A program made the translations under genes and the position numbers. The notes under the pieces are model-generated. The model did not search any database. It saw only the letters and a list, made by a program, of their open reading frames with translations, and was not told the DNA's origin. This document shows positions 10,568 to 19,209 of a stretch of DNA of 64,000 bases, piece after piece. The stretch's first letter is position 1. The number at the start of each line of letters is the position of its first letter. Location of the stretch: the NCBI RefSeq assembly GCF_011752045.1, contig NZ_JAAKXW010000001.1:744001-808000 (forward strand), read 5' to 3'. The DNA is from Microbacterium hydrocarbonoxydans (GTDB taxonomy: Bacteria > Actinomycetota > Actinomycetes > Actinomycetales > Microbacteriaceae).

Positions 10568-11005
10568 TCAGCCCTGCGAGAGGCGGATCGCCTCACGGAT
10601 GCTGGCGCGGGCGTCCTTGCGACGCCCCGCCGCATCCTGCACCACACCCAGACGGTAGCGTGCACGCCAGTCCGCGGGCGCCGCATCGGCCTCCTGCGCA
10701 TACCGGGCGATCAGCGGATCGGCGTCGGCCTTGGCGATCCGTCCGCTCGGCGTGAGCTCCGTCTCCGCGACCGGCATGCCGCCCTCCGCGTCGAGAGAGC
10801 GGCCGAGACGATCGGCGGCGAGGCCGAATCTCAGCTCGCGGTAGAGAGCCCAAGCGCCGATGAGCGGCATCACGATGAGCGCCACCCCGATGCCCACGGC
10901 GATCGGCTCGCCCGTCCCGATCATGAGCACGGCCCGCTGCCCGACGACGATGAGGTACAGCGCGAGGCAGGCGCCCATGACGCCGACGCCGATGCGCGAC
11001 ATCAT
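10568..11005 (-). CDS. Two-helix membrane protein with C-terminal TPR-like repeat
   Basis: This 145-residue protein has two membrane segments (about residues 5-27 and 34-56). A soluble domain follows whose end, including YRLGVVQDAAGRRKDARASI, resembles a single tetratricopeptide-like helical pair. No catalytic motif is visible. Its ATG overlaps the dapB stop by 4 nt (ATGA), so it is translationally coupled to dapB. Function is unknown. Confidence 0.75.
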   Translation of the reverse strand: MMSRIGVGVMGACLALYLIVVGQRAVLMIGTGEPIAVGIGVALIVMPLIGAWALYRELRFGLAADRLGRSLDAEGGMPVAETELTPSGRIAKADADPLIARYAQEADAAPADWRARYRLGVVQDAAGRRKDARASIREAIRLSQG

Positions 11006-11742
11006 GCGCGGATGCCGATGTCGATCATGTTCTCCAGGCCGATGACGATGCCCGTCGCGTTCAGAGCGTACGGCACGGCGAGGCGGATGCCGGGCGCGTA
11101 GGCGAGCGCGGGCACGACCGTGTCGTGCGTGAAGGTCAGGGACTCCCCCGGCCCCGACAGGATGACCTCCTGCTTCGCCACCACGCCGGGACGGCGCAGA
11201 GAGTGGATCGGCACGCTGCCGACCTGCTGGCCGCGGGCGCGCTGATCCGCGTGCGGAGCGCTCACCGGCCCCTGCTCCGCGCGCGCCGCGGCGATGAGCT
11301 CGGCGGTGCGCACCGCGGTGCCGCTCGGGGAGTCGATCTTGGTGTCGGTGTGCGCCTCGACGATCTCGGCCGAACCGAAGAACGGCGCAGCGGCGGCCGC
11401 CAGCGCAGACCCCAGGACCGAGCCCAGGGAGAAGTTCGGGATGAAGACCGCGCCGGTGCCGGCCGCTTCGACGAGCGGACGCACGAGCGCGATCCGCTCC
11501 GCCGACCAGCCGGATGTCGCGACGAGCACGTTGATGCCGCGCTCGACTGCCGCGCGGACCACGTCGATGCTGATCTGCGGCGTGCTCGCGTCGACGACGA
11601 GGTCGGCGCCCTCGATCTCGGAGAGGTCGTTCGCAGACCCGAGGACGCGGCTCACCTCGAATCCTTCGAGCTCGTCGATCACCGCGTGGATGATCGTACC
11701 GAGCTTCCCGGTGCCGCCGACGAGTGCTACCTGCGTGGTCAT
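11002..11742 (-). CDS. dapB: 4-hydroxy-tetrahydrodipicolinate reductase
   Basis: This 246-residue enzyme carries out the second step of the diaminopimelate/lysine pathway. The Rossmann motif GGTGKLGTII is at residues 9-18, and the substrate-binding stretch E-x-H-x3-K-x-D-x-PSGTA (EAHTDTKIDSPSGTA) is complete. The C-terminal segment LAYAPGIRLAVPYAL is also typical. It has its own leaderless promoter and is coupled to the downstream TPR-like gene. Confidence 0.93.
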   Translation of the reverse strand: MTTQVALVGGTGKLGTIIHAVIDELEGFEVSRVLGSANDLSEIEGADLVVDASTPQISIDVVRAAVERGINVLVATSGWSAERIALVRPLVEAAGTGAVFIPNFSLGSVLGSALAAAAAPFFGSAEIVEAHTDTKIDSPSGTAVRTAELIAAARAEQGPVSAPHADQRARGQQVGSVPIHSLRRPGVVAKQEVILSGPGESLTFTHDTVVPALAYAPGIRLAVPYALNATGIVIGLENMIDIGIRA

Positions 11743-11748
11743 GGAACC

Positions 11749-11754
11749 AGTCTA
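11749..11754 (-). promoter_or_regulatory. -10 box (TAGACT) of dapB, leaderless start
   Basis: TAGACT is followed by 6 nt and the ATG at 11742. Confidence 0.5.
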
Positions 11755-11793
11755 TTCAGCAGGCGGAGGCCGAGACGCCGCGAGTCGCCCGCC

Positions 11794-12396
11794 TCAGACC
11801 GGCAGCGCGTCGGGCACGCCGGTGCGCAGCTCCACGGGCAGGTGACCGGTGTCGTTGTGGGTGAGCAGCGTCCAGGGACGCCCCTGCTTCTGCGCGATGA
11901 CCGTGAGCCCGCAGTGCGCCTGGTTGAGCGTCATCCAGCGCCACTCCGGTGCGCCGAGCACCTCGCGCACGAACCACGAGATCACGAAGTTGTGCGTGAT
12001 GAGCACCTCGTGCACCTCCCCGGTCTTCCGCACCAGGAACTCGTTCACCGCGTCGGACATCTGCGCCCGCCCTGCCTCGATCTCGGCATCGGTGACGGAG
12101 CCGAAGAACGGCTCGAAGGCGGCCGGCGTCTCCTCGGTCATGCCGGTCGGCACGCAGTCGAACAGCAGCGCCGTCGGCTCGGGGTCGACCGAGGGGAGCC
12201 GCGCCGAGATCGCACGCGCGGTCTCGTTGGCCCGCAGCAGCGGGGAATGCCAGACGGCGTCCAGCGGGAGGCCGGAGAGGCGGTCGGCAATCAGCTCGGC
12301 CTGGCGCTGCCCCCGCGGCGAGAGGGGTCCGTCGGCGAGGCCGTGCTCGGCATCCTGATGTTCACCATGTCTGACCAGATATATGTAGTGCGTCAC
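11794..12396 (-). CDS. Histidine phosphatase family protein
   Basis: This 200-residue protein begins with the phosphohistidine motif LVRHGE at residues 7-12, and LSPRGQRQAE follows at the family position. A second catalytic His is in VLITHNFVISWF. This is the phosphoglycerate-mutase-like superfamily; the substrate cannot be told from sequence. The start is a GTG (12396) with a purine-rich stretch upstream. It lies 79 nt downstream of the aldo/keto-reductase-like gene on the same strand. Confidence 0.85.
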   Translation of the reverse strand: MTHYIYLVRHGEHQDAEHGLADGPLSPRGQRQAELIADRLSGLPLDAVWHSPLLRANETARAISARLPSVDPEPTALLFDCVPTGMTEETPAAFEPFFGSVTDAEIEAGRAQMSDAVNEFLVRKTGEVHEVLITHNFVISWFVREVLGAPEWRWMTLNQAHCGLTVIAQKQGRPWTLLTHNDTGHLPVELRTGVPDALPV

Positions 12397-12475
12397 AACT
12401 CGCTCGCTTCATCGCCAGCATCTGCCGGGCTCCCCTCCACCCTATGACAGGTGGACGGCAGGGATGCGACGACGC

Positions 12476-13504
12476 TCAGTTGCCGGCGCGAGTGAGATCG
12501 GCGATCTGGGCACGCGAGAGCGAGACGCCGGCGCCCTGCATGAGCTCGTCGACATGCTCGGTCGCGAAGGTGTTCACGATCGGCGCGGCGATCGTGCGCT
12601 GCGCCAGCAGCCAGGCGATCGAGACCGCCGCAACCGGCACGGACAGCTCGCTGGCCACATGGTCGAGCGCACGGAGGATCTTGATGCCCCGGCGGTTGAG
12701 GTGTCCGCGGAGCTGCTCGCCGCGCACGCCGGGAGAGGTGAGCGCCTTGCTCCGGTGCCGTCCGGAGAGGAACCCGTGCTCGAGCGCATGCGACGGGGTG
12801 ACGGCGAGGTTCTGCGCACCGGCGACCAGTCGCAGGTCGCCCTCGAACGGCTGACGGCGGATGAGGTTGTACGGCGCATCGATCACCTCGATGCGCGGAT
12901 AGCCCGCGGAGGCGAGGATGCGCGCCTCGACGAGACGCTCCGGGGCGAACCCGAAAGCGCCGACGGAGCGGATCTTCCCGGCCTCGACCAGCCACTCCAC
13001 GGTGGCGAGGGTGTCTTCGAGGTTCGTCGTCGCGTCCAAGGTCGCGTCCAGGTACAGCACGTCGATCCGATCGACGCCGAGTCGCGTGAGCGAGCCCTCG
13101 ACGGCGCGGACGAGATTCACTGAGCCCAGGCCGGGGTTGTCCGCGTGCGCACCGACCCTGACGCTGAGGACCGTGCGGTCGCGGTGCCCGCGGGAGCGCA
13201 GCCACTGGCCGATGATGTGCTCGCTGCGCCCGCCGGAGAAGCCGTCCGCGGTGTGGATGGCGTTGCCGCCGAACTCTACGTAGCGGTCCAGGATGCCATG
13301 GCTCGTCTCGAGGTCGACGTTCCAGCCGAACTCCGCGGCGCCGAGCATCAGCGGGAAGGTCTCGAATCCGGTCTCGCCCAGGGACACTCGGATGCTCTCC
13401 CCCACGCCGGGGCCGACGATGGGGATGGGGGCCGACGGATGCTCCGCAGCCTCGCTCTGCGCACGCTCAGCCGACGCTCCTGCGCCTACGCCGAACAACC
13501 GCAT
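12476..13504 (-). CDS. Aldo/keto reductase-like protein lacking the catalytic tetrad
   Basis: This 342-residue protein aligns along its length with AKR TIM-barrel oxidoreductases (GGNAIHTAD, GGRSEHIIGQ, RAVEGSLTRLGVDRID, LVEAGKIRSVG). All four catalytic positions are changed: the Asp of the usual IDTAD is H84, the Tyr is F89, the Lys of the usual TKVG is R116 and the His of the usual LYxxH is D153. NADPH-dependent carbonyl reduction by the standard mechanism is therefore unlikely. It may bind ligand or cofactor only, or act on something else. The first 45 residues are a poorly conserved extension. A ribosome binding site (GGGTGAAGAG) supports the ATG at 13504. Confidence 0.8.
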   Translation of the reverse strand: MRLFGVGAGASAERAQSEAAEHPSAPIPIVGPGVGESIRVSLGETGFETFPLMLGAAEFGWNVDLETSHGILDRYVEFGGNAIHTADGFSGGRSEHIIGQWLRSRGHRDRTVLSVRVGAHADNPGLGSVNLVRAVEGSLTRLGVDRIDVLYLDATLDATTNLEDTLATVEWLVEAGKIRSVGAFGFAPERLVEARILASAGYPRIEVIDAPYNLIRRQPFEGDLRLVAGAQNLAVTPSHALEHGFLSGRHRSKALTSPGVRGEQLRGHLNRRGIKILRALDHVASELSVPVAAVSIAWLLAQRTIAAPIVNTFATEHVDELMQGAGVSLSRAQIADLTRAGN

Positions 13505-13667
13505 CTCTTCACCCCCGCGTCGATCGGTGCGTCCCGATCCGCGTCACTGCTGCCAACTGCACCCCCCGGTGCGTACTTCGAGGGTAAGGGACATCCGCGA
13601 ACGGTCCGGCCAATACCGGGAACGGCGCGGAAACTTCCCGTAACAGTTTGGTCACATCGGATACGAC

Positions 13668-13706
13668 GGAACCCGGGCCCGTCCAGTGCGGACGGACCCG
13701 GGTTCC
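13668..13706 (-). terminator. Hairpin terminator after pnp
   Basis: A 10-bp outer stem (GGAACCCGGG with CCCGGGTTCC) and a 6-bp inner stem (CCGTCC/GGACGG) enclose a 5-nt loop, 17 nt after the pnp stop. No strong U-tract follows, as is usual in actinobacteria. Confidence 0.7.
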
Positions 13707-13722
13707 GGTGCGAGAGCGCTGA

Positions 13723-15999
13723 TTACTCGGCGACGACTTCCTCGACGGGAGCTGCGTCGGCAGCCGGTGCGTCATCGAGCACGGGCTCGAGCGACAGCTT
13801 GCCGCGGTCGTCGATCTTCGTGATCTTCACGAGGATCTTCTGGCCGACCGAGAGCACGTCCTCGACGTTCTCGACGCGCTTGCCACCGGCGAGCTTGCGC
13901 ACCTCGGTGACGTGCAGCAGACCGTCCTTGCCGGGCAGCAGCGAGATGAACGCACCGAAGGTGGCGATCTTCACGACGGTGCCGAGGAACTGCTCGCCGA
14001 CCTCGGGGTTGGTCGGGTTGGCGATCGCGTTGACCTGGGCGCGGGCGGCCTCGGCCGACGGACCGTCGGTCGCGCCGATGTAGACGGTGCCGTCCTCCTC
14101 GATGGAGATCTGCGCGCCGGTCTCGTCCTGGATCGCGTTGATCGTCTTGCCCTTCGGGCCGATCAGCTCGCCGATCTTGTCGACCGGGATCTGCACGCTG
14201 ATGACGCGCGGCGCGGTCGGCGCCATCTCGTCGGGAGCGTCGATCGCGGCGTTCAGCACGTTGAGGATCGTCAGACGGGCGTCGCGGGCCTGGGTCAGCG
14301 CGCCGGCGAGCACCGACGACGGGATGCCGTCGAGCTTCGTGTCGAGCTGGATGGCCGTGACGAACTCGCTCGTGCCGGCGACCTTGAAGTCCATGTCGCC
14401 CAGCGCGTCCTCGGCGCCGAGGATGTCGGTGAGCGCCGCGTAGCGGGTCTCGCCGTCGACCTCGTCGGACACCAGGCCCATCGCGATGCCGGCGACGGGT
14501 GCGCGCAGCGGCACACCGGCGTTCAGCAGCGACAGGGTGGATGCGCAGACGGAGCCCATCGAGGTCGAGCCGTTGGAGCCGAGCGCCTCGGACACCTGAC
14601 GGATCGCGTAGGGGAACTCCTCGCGGCTCGGCAGCACCGGCACGAGGGCGCGCTCGGCGAGGAAGCCGTGCCCGATCTCGCGACGCTTCGGCGAACCGAC
14701 ACGACCGGTCTCACCGGTCGAGTAGGGCGGGAAGTTGTAGTGGTGCATGTAGCGCTTGCTCGTGGTCGGAGACAGCGAGTCGATCTGCTGCTCCATCTTG
14801 AGCATGTTCAGCGTGGTGACGCCCATGATCTGGGTCTCGCCGCGCTGGAAGATCGCGGAGCCGTGCACGCGCGGGATGACCTGCACCTCGGCGTCGAGCG
14901 GGCGGATGTCCGCCAGGCCGCGTCCGTCGATGCGAGCGCCCTCGGTGAGGATGCGTCCGCGGACGATCTTCTTGGTGACCGACTTGTAGGCGGCGGAGAA
15001 CTCGATCGGCGCGCCGGCGGGCAGCTCGCCGGCCTCGACGGCGGCGATGAGCTCGGCCTTGACGCGGTCCTTGATCGCGTCGTCGGCGTTCTGGCGCTCG
15101 GCCTTGTCGGCGATCTGGTAGACGCCGACGAGCTCGTCGTACGCGCGCCCGGCGACGAAGTCGTAGACCTCTTCGCTGTAGGGCAGGAAGACCGGGTACA
15201 CGCCCGGCTCCTTCGACGCGGTGGCCGCGAGCTCGGCCTGAGCCTTGACGAGCTGGGCGATGAACGGCTTCGAGGCCTCGAGGCCCTGGGCCACGATCTC
15301 CTCGTTCGGCTTGGTGGCGCCGGCCTTGATCAGGTTCCAGCTGCCCTCGGTCGCCTCGGCCTCGACCATCATGATCGCGACGTCCTCGGTGCCGTCGGCC
15401 TTGGTCACGACGCGACCGGCGACGACGAGGTCGAAGACGGCCTGCTCGACCTGCTCCACGTTCGGGAACGCGACCCACTGGTCGGCGTGCTCGCCGTGAC
15501 CCGGGATGAACGCCAGGCGGACGCCGGCGATCGGGCCGGAGAACGGCAGACCCGAGATCTGGGTGGAGGCGGAGGCCGCGTTGATCGCGAGGGCGTCGTA
15601 GAACTCGCCCGGAGCGATCGACAGGACGGTGATGACGATCTGGACCTCGTTGCGCAGGCCGTCGACGAACGACGGGCGCAGCGGACGGTCGATCAGGCGG
15701 CAGACGAGGATGGCCTCCGTGGAGGGGCGGCCCTCGCGACGGAAGAACGAACCGGGGATCTTGCCGGCGGCGTAGGAGCGCTCCTCGACGTCGACGGTCA
15801 GCGGGAAGAAGTCGAAGCCTTCGCGCGGGCTCTTGCTCGCGCTCGTGGCCGAGAGAAGCATGGTCTCGCCGTCCAGGTAGGCGGCGACGGCGCCCTGAGC
15901 CTGCTGCGCGAGGCGGCCGGTCTCGAAGCGGACGGTGCGGGTGCCGAAGCGGCCGTTGTCGAGAACGGCCTCGGTGGCGGTGATTTCAGGACCTTCCAA
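13723..15999 (-). CDS. pnp: Polyribonucleotide nucleotidyltransferase (PNPase)
   Basis: This 758-residue 3'-5' phosphorolytic exoribonuclease is a core part of RNA decay and RNA tailing. Two RNase PH-like domains flank a helical linker. A KH domain ([12 protein letters not shown], about residue 605) and an S1 domain ([20 protein letters not shown], about 665-735) follow, with a short acidic tail. The start is a TTG: no ATG lies at the N-terminus, and GGAGAG sits about 7 nt upstream of TTG 15999. The gene lies behind a roughly 235-nt leader with the character of an Actino-pnp element. rpsO, often its upstream neighbour in bacteria, is 24 kb away. Confidence 0.95.
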   Translation of the reverse strand: MEGPEITATEAVLDNGRFGTRTVRFETGRLAQQAQGAVAAYLDGETMLLSATSASKSPREGFDFFPLTVDVEERSYAAGKIPGSFFRREGRPSTEAILVCRLIDRPLRPSFVDGLRNEVQIVITVLSIAPGEFYDALAINAASASTQISGLPFSGPIAGVRLAFIPGHGEHADQWVAFPNVEQVEQAVFDLVVAGRVVTKADGTEDVAIMMVEAEATEGSWNLIKAGATKPNEEIVAQGLEASKPFIAQLVKAQAELAATASKEPGVYPVFLPYSEEVYDFVAGRAYDELVGVYQIADKAERQNADDAIKDRVKAELIAAVEAGELPAGAPIEFSAAYKSVTKKIVRGRILTEGARIDGRGLADIRPLDAEVQVIPRVHGSAIFQRGETQIMGVTTLNMLKMEQQIDSLSPTTSKRYMHHYNFPPYSTGETGRVGSPKRREIGHGFLAERALVPVLPSREEFPYAIRQVSEALGSNGSTSMGSVCASTLSLLNAGVPLRAPVAGIAMGLVSDEVDGETRYAALTDILGAEDALGDMDFKVAGTSEFVTAIQLDTKLDGIPSSVLAGALTQARDARLTILNVLNAAIDAPDEMAPTAPRVISVQIPVDKIGELIGPKGKTINAIQDETGAQISIEEDGTVYIGATDGPSAEAARAQVNAIANPTNPEVGEQFLGTVVKIATFGAFISLLPGKDGLLHVTEVRKLAGGKRVENVEDVLSVGQKILVKITKIDDRGKLSLEPVLDDAPAADAAPVEEVVAE

Positions 16000-16009
16000 G
16001 AGGTCTCTC

Positions 16010-16233
16010 CTTCTTTGTTTAGACTCGCGAGTCCGTATGACGCGCGAGCGTGTTCAGAAGGAGCGGGACGGCAGGGTTCGGGCGCGCGGGCACTCCCGCG
16101 AATCTCGCCTGCGCTGGCCACCAGTAGAAAGCCACCCGACATCGCCTGCCGAGGAACCCACCACAGGGGACCAGCTTCTCCGCCGATCGCTCCGTGAGTC
16201 GATGTGAAATTGTCAGGTCGGCACAGGCCGACC
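16010..16233 (-). ncRNA. Structured pnp 5' leader, candidate Actino-pnp RNA
   Basis: Between the putative start site near 16233 and the pnp ribosome binding site lies about 225 nt with no gene. It has at least two clear hairpins: GGTCGGC/GCCGACC around a 4-nt loop (16216-16233) and CGCGGG/CCCGCG around a 4-nt loop (16085-16100). A GC-rich central part with GGTGGGTTCC and GGTGGCC segments lies between them. Rfam describes a conserved Actino-pnp RNA in exactly this position before actinobacterial pnp genes. I infer membership from position and structure only. It probably mediates autoregulation by PNPase. Confidence 0.6.
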
Positions 16234-16239
16234 CGGATC

Positions 16240-16245
16240 AGCCTA
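16240..16245 (-). promoter_or_regulatory. -10 box (TAGGCT) of pnp
   Basis: TAGGCT on the minus strand would start a transcript near 16233, just at the first leader hairpin. No good -35 element is visible at 17 nt. Confidence 0.4.
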
Positions 16246-16287
16246 CCAGCGCACCCCGATTACGAGGAGCGGAAGCGGCATCGGGTC

Positions 16288-18228
16288 TCACCGCACCTCG
16301 GCGCCGCTCCGGCTGGGCGTGCGTCCCAGGTAGACGTAGTCCTCGTGCTTGGCGGCGCGGCCGTCGCCGGCGGTGCGTCCGTGCAGACGACGCCAGACCC
16401 ACGGGAGGGCGTGGCGCCGCCACCAGAGCCCGGCGCTGATCTGCTCGTGCTCGTGCAGAGCCGCATCCAGCGCGCCGAGGGCGTCCGCGTGCGGCACGCC
16501 GAGGACCTCCCCGGCCCGGTACGCGAGGAACCGGTGCCCTCGGCTGCTGAGGTGCACGAGATCCTCGCCCCAGTTCGCCCGCTCCCGCAGCGACGGATGC
16601 AGGTCGGTGTCGATGAGGATCGCTCCGGTGCGCTCTGCCACGCCGGCGAGCGCCGTCGCGAACTCCGAGAAGCGACGCGTGTAGATCCAGGCCGCGCGAC
16701 GTCCCGGGAGGAAGGGCGTGACCAGCACGACGTCGGCGCCGATCCCGCGCAGCCGCACGACGGCCTCCTCCACGCGGGCAGCCAGCGACGGGACGTCGAC
16801 ACGGCGCTTCACCAGATCGTTCGCGCCGATGAGGATCGAGGCGAGGTCCGGTCGCAGCTCCAGCGCACGATCCAGCTGGGTTCCGCAGACGTCCGAGACC
16901 CGCTTGGAGCGGATCGCGAGGTTGGCGTAACGGAGGCCTCCCCTGGCCGCGAGGAGGAGCGCGAGACGATCTGCCCATCCCCGGAGAGCCCCGTCCGGAG
17001 CCGGGTCGCACAGCCCCTCAGTGAGGGAGTCCCCGAGGGCGACGTAACGGTGCCAGCGCCGCGGCCCGACGGCGACGGAGGGCTCGGGGCGGATGCCGCG
17101 GCGAGCGCGGAGCATCCCGTCGACGCCGCGGAGCGCCCTGGCCTCCTCGAAATGCTCCAGGAGCTGATCGCAGACGCTCGCCCAGCTCCGCCCCTGCACG
17201 GCTTCCCGTCCCGCCTCGCCGAGGGCGCGGCGCTTGCGGGCGTCGCCGGCGAGGTCGGCGACGCGCATCCGGAGATCCTGGAGGTCGCCCGGCCGGTACA
17301 GCCAGCCGTCGATCCCCATGCGCACGAGGTCGAGCGGGCCGCCGCGTCCGGTGGCGACGACCGGCACTCCGCTCGCGTGCGCCTCCTGCAGGGTCTGACC
17401 GAACGTCTCGCTCTCCCCCGGATGCACGAACAGATCGAACGAGGCCATGGCTGCGGCGAGCGCGTCGCCGTCGAGATGGCCGAGGAACAGCGCGCGCGGC
17501 AGCAGCGCCTCCAGGCGTGCTCTGCTCGGACCGCCCCCGACGATCACCAGGCGCGTTCCGGGGATGTCCTGCAGGACGGAGAGGTCCTCCACCTGCTTCT
17601 CGGGCGCCAGCCGGCCGACGTAGCCGATCACGACATCGCCGCCCCAGGTCGCGCGGAGCTCCGCACTGCGCCGCGCCGGCTGGAAGCGCTCGGCATCCAC
17701 GCCCCTGCCCCATCTGCGCAGCCGGTCGACGCCGAGCGCCCGCAGCTGCTGCTCGGACTCGGCGGACGGTGCGAGGGTGAGGGTGGCGCGGCGGTGCAGC
17801 CGGGCGATGTGGGCCTGTGCGATCCCCGTCGTCGCCGCGACCCGGTATCGCTCCGTGTACGCGGCGACGTCGGTCTGGTAGGCGGCGACAGACGCCACGC
17901 CGAGGCGGTCCGCGGCGAGCACCCCGCGCCACCCGAGTGCGAACGGCGAGGCGAGGTGCACGACGTCGGGGCGGAACCGGCGCATCCCGGCGGCGACGCG
18001 ATGCGCCGGCGAGGTGCCCACGCGCACGTTCCGGTACCCGGGGAGCGCGATGCTGGGGATCGCCTCGATCGCGGACCCGTGGATCCGCTCGGGGATGCCG
18101 GCGGCGTCGGGGGCGATCACGTGCGCCTCGTGACCGCGGCGTTCGAGGTGCCGCAGGATCTGCAAGACGGATCCGGTGACGCCGTTCATGTGCGGAAGGA
18201 AGGATTCGGTCACGATCGCGACTCTCAC
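16288..18228 (-). CDS. Fusion of GT4 glycosyltransferase and SGNH/GDSL hydrolase
   Basis: This is one 646-residue frame with two enzymes. Residues 1 to about 375 form a GT-B glycosyltransferase of family 4: VAIVTESFLPHMNGV at the N-terminus, the donor-side IGYVGRLAPEKQV, and the E-x7-E motif in ESETFGQTLQEAHASG. It resembles actinobacterial mannosyltransferases. From about residue 395 an SGNH hydrolase follows, with ALGDSLTEG (catalytic Ser), LIGANDL (block III) and D-x2-H in DLVHLSSRGH. The frame could begin at 18294, but GTG 18228 has a ribosome binding site (GAGGGG) and begins at the Rossmann strand. An esterase acting on the glycan made by the first half is plausible. The two halves are usually separate genes. 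Confidence 0.8.
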   Translation of the reverse strand: MRVAIVTESFLPHMNGVTGSVLQILRHLERRGHEAHVIAPDAAGIPERIHGSAIEAIPSIALPGYRNVRVGTSPAHRVAAGMRRFRPDVVHLASPFALGWRGVLAADRLGVASVAAYQTDVAAYTERYRVAATTGIAQAHIARLHRRATLTLAPSAESEQQLRALGVDRLRRWGRGVDAERFQPARRSAELRATWGGDVVIGYVGRLAPEKQVEDLSVLQDIPGTRLVIVGGGPSRARLEALLPRALFLGHLDGDALAAAMASFDLFVHPGESETFGQTLQEAHASGVPVVATGRGGPLDLVRMGIDGWLYRPGDLQDLRMRVADLAGDARKRRALGEAGREAVQGRSWASVCDQLLEHFEEARALRGVDGMLRARRGIRPEPSVAVGPRRWHRYVALGDSLTEGLCDPAPDGALRGWADRLALLLAARGGLRYANLAIRSKRVSDVCGTQLDRALELRPDLASILIGANDLVKRRVDVPSLAARVEEAVVRLRGIGADVVLVTPFLPGRRAAWIYTRRFSEFATALAGVAERTGAILIDTDLHPSLRERANWGEDLVHLSSRGHRFLAYRAGEVLGVPHADALGALDAALHEHEQISAGLWWRRHALPWVWRRLHGRTAGDGRAAKHEDYVYLGRTPSRSGAEVR

Positions 18229-18367
18229 CCCCTCAGGATGACGGCGCCGCGTCACGCCGATCACCGGAATCGGCCGGGTCAACCAGATGTTCACCGGATG
18301 CTGGAGTGCCGGTCACCGGCTATCCGTTCTTTGGTTGCCGTTCACCTCCGGCGCGCATGCTGGAGCC

Positions 18368-18940
18368 GTGCTGACCGACGTGCTCGCCACGCCATGGGCT
18401 CTCGCCGTGATGAGCCTCCTGGTGCTCGGCGACGCCTTCTTCGTGGTCGTCCCCGGCGAGATCGCGGTGACGGCGCTGGGGGCGCTGGCGGTCTCCTCCG
18501 GCGCTCCCCCGCTCTGGGCCGTGATCGCGTGCGCCGGTGCCGCCGCGGCAGCGGGGGACGCGGCCTGCTACCTGGTCGGGAGGACGGTGGGCACCGAACG
18601 CTGGCGCTGGATGCGGACCGCCGCGGTGCGCCGGGCCCTGGAGTGGGCGCGCGGCCGGCTGGACACCGGGACGGCGACCGTGCTGTTCACGGCGCGCTTC
18701 GTCCCCTTCGCCCGGCTCGCGATCAATCTCGTCGCCGGTGCATCCAGGATCCATCCGCCGCGCTATCTGGCGCTCGTCTCGGCCGCCGCCGTCGGATGGG
18801 CCGCGTACCAGGCCTCGCTCGGCGCGCTCATCGCGGCGATCCTGCCCGGCGGTCCTGCGGTGGCGGTCATCGTGTCGATCGGCGTCGCGCTCGCCCTCGG
18901 GGCGTGCATCGACCTGCTGACACGCAGGAGCCGAGGGTGA
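18368..18940 (+). CDS. DedA family membrane protein
   Basis: This 190-residue polytopic protein has about five membrane segments and the DedA/SNARE-associated features: an early acidic VVPGE, a central GDAACYLVGR, and FTARFVPFARLAINLVAG (the F-x-R-F-x-P-x-x-R box). DedA proteins are implicated in lipid-carrier flipping and envelope homeostasis. The frame is open from 18287, but GTG 18368 begins just before the first helix, and a CATGCT hexamer sits 6 nt upstream, matching leaderless spacing. It is divergent from the glycosyltransferase-hydrolase gene. Confidence 0.85.
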   Translation: MLTDVLATPWALAVMSLLVLGDAFFVVVPGEIAVTALGALAVSSGAPPLWAVIACAGAAAAAGDAACYLVGRTVGTERWRWMRTAAVRRALEWARGRLDTGTATVLFTARFVPFARLAINLVAGASRIHPPRYLALVSAAAVGWAAYQASLGALIAAILPGGPAVAVIVSIGVALALGACIDLLTRRSRG

Positions 18941-18965
18941 CCGTCCGGCCGCAGTGAGCGTGCCA

Positions 18966-18971
18966 TAGGCT
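18966..18971 (+). promoter_or_regulatory. -10 box (TAGGCT) of the DUF5302 gene, leaderless start
   Basis: TAGGCT is followed by 7 nt and the ATG at 18979. Confidence 0.5.
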
Positions 18972-18978
18972 GACGGTC

Positions 18979-19155
18979 ATGAGCACCGAAGAAGGCGCCG
19001 CCTCCGCCGAGGAGATGAAGCGCAAGTTCAAGGAAGCGCTCGAGAAGAAGAACGCGCACCACCGCACGGGCGAGGCCCACCTGGACGGCGATTCCGCCGT
19101 CCACGGCACGCACGCCCCGCAGACGCGACGCGAGTTCCGACGCAAGAGCGGTTGA
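18979..19155 (+). CDS. DUF5302 small protein
   Basis: This 58-residue highly charged protein contains EEMKRKFKEALEKKNAHH followed by a Gly/His/Asp stretch and an Arg-rich end (RREFRRKSG). It matches my recollection of the DUF5302 family of short actinobacterial proteins. It is likely soluble and helical in its first half. Function is unknown. It was found by reading the plus strand after the TAGGCT box; a strong terminator follows 6 nt after the stop. Confidence 0.75.
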   Translation: MSTEEGAASAEEMKRKFKEALEKKNAHHRTGEAHLDGDSAVHGTHAPQTRREFRRKSG

Positions 19156-19161
19156 CCGCAC

Positions 19162-19196
19162 GGATGCGGGGGCCTGTCGCGCCGGCCCCCGCATCC
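19162..19196. terminator. Bidirectional terminator between DUF5302 and dctA-like genes
   Basis: Perfect 13-bp inverted repeat (GGATGCGGGGGCC and its complement) around a 9-nt loop, placed between two convergent genes, so it can serve both. Confidence 0.8.
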
Positions 19197-19209
19197 CTCA
19201 GCATCCCGC

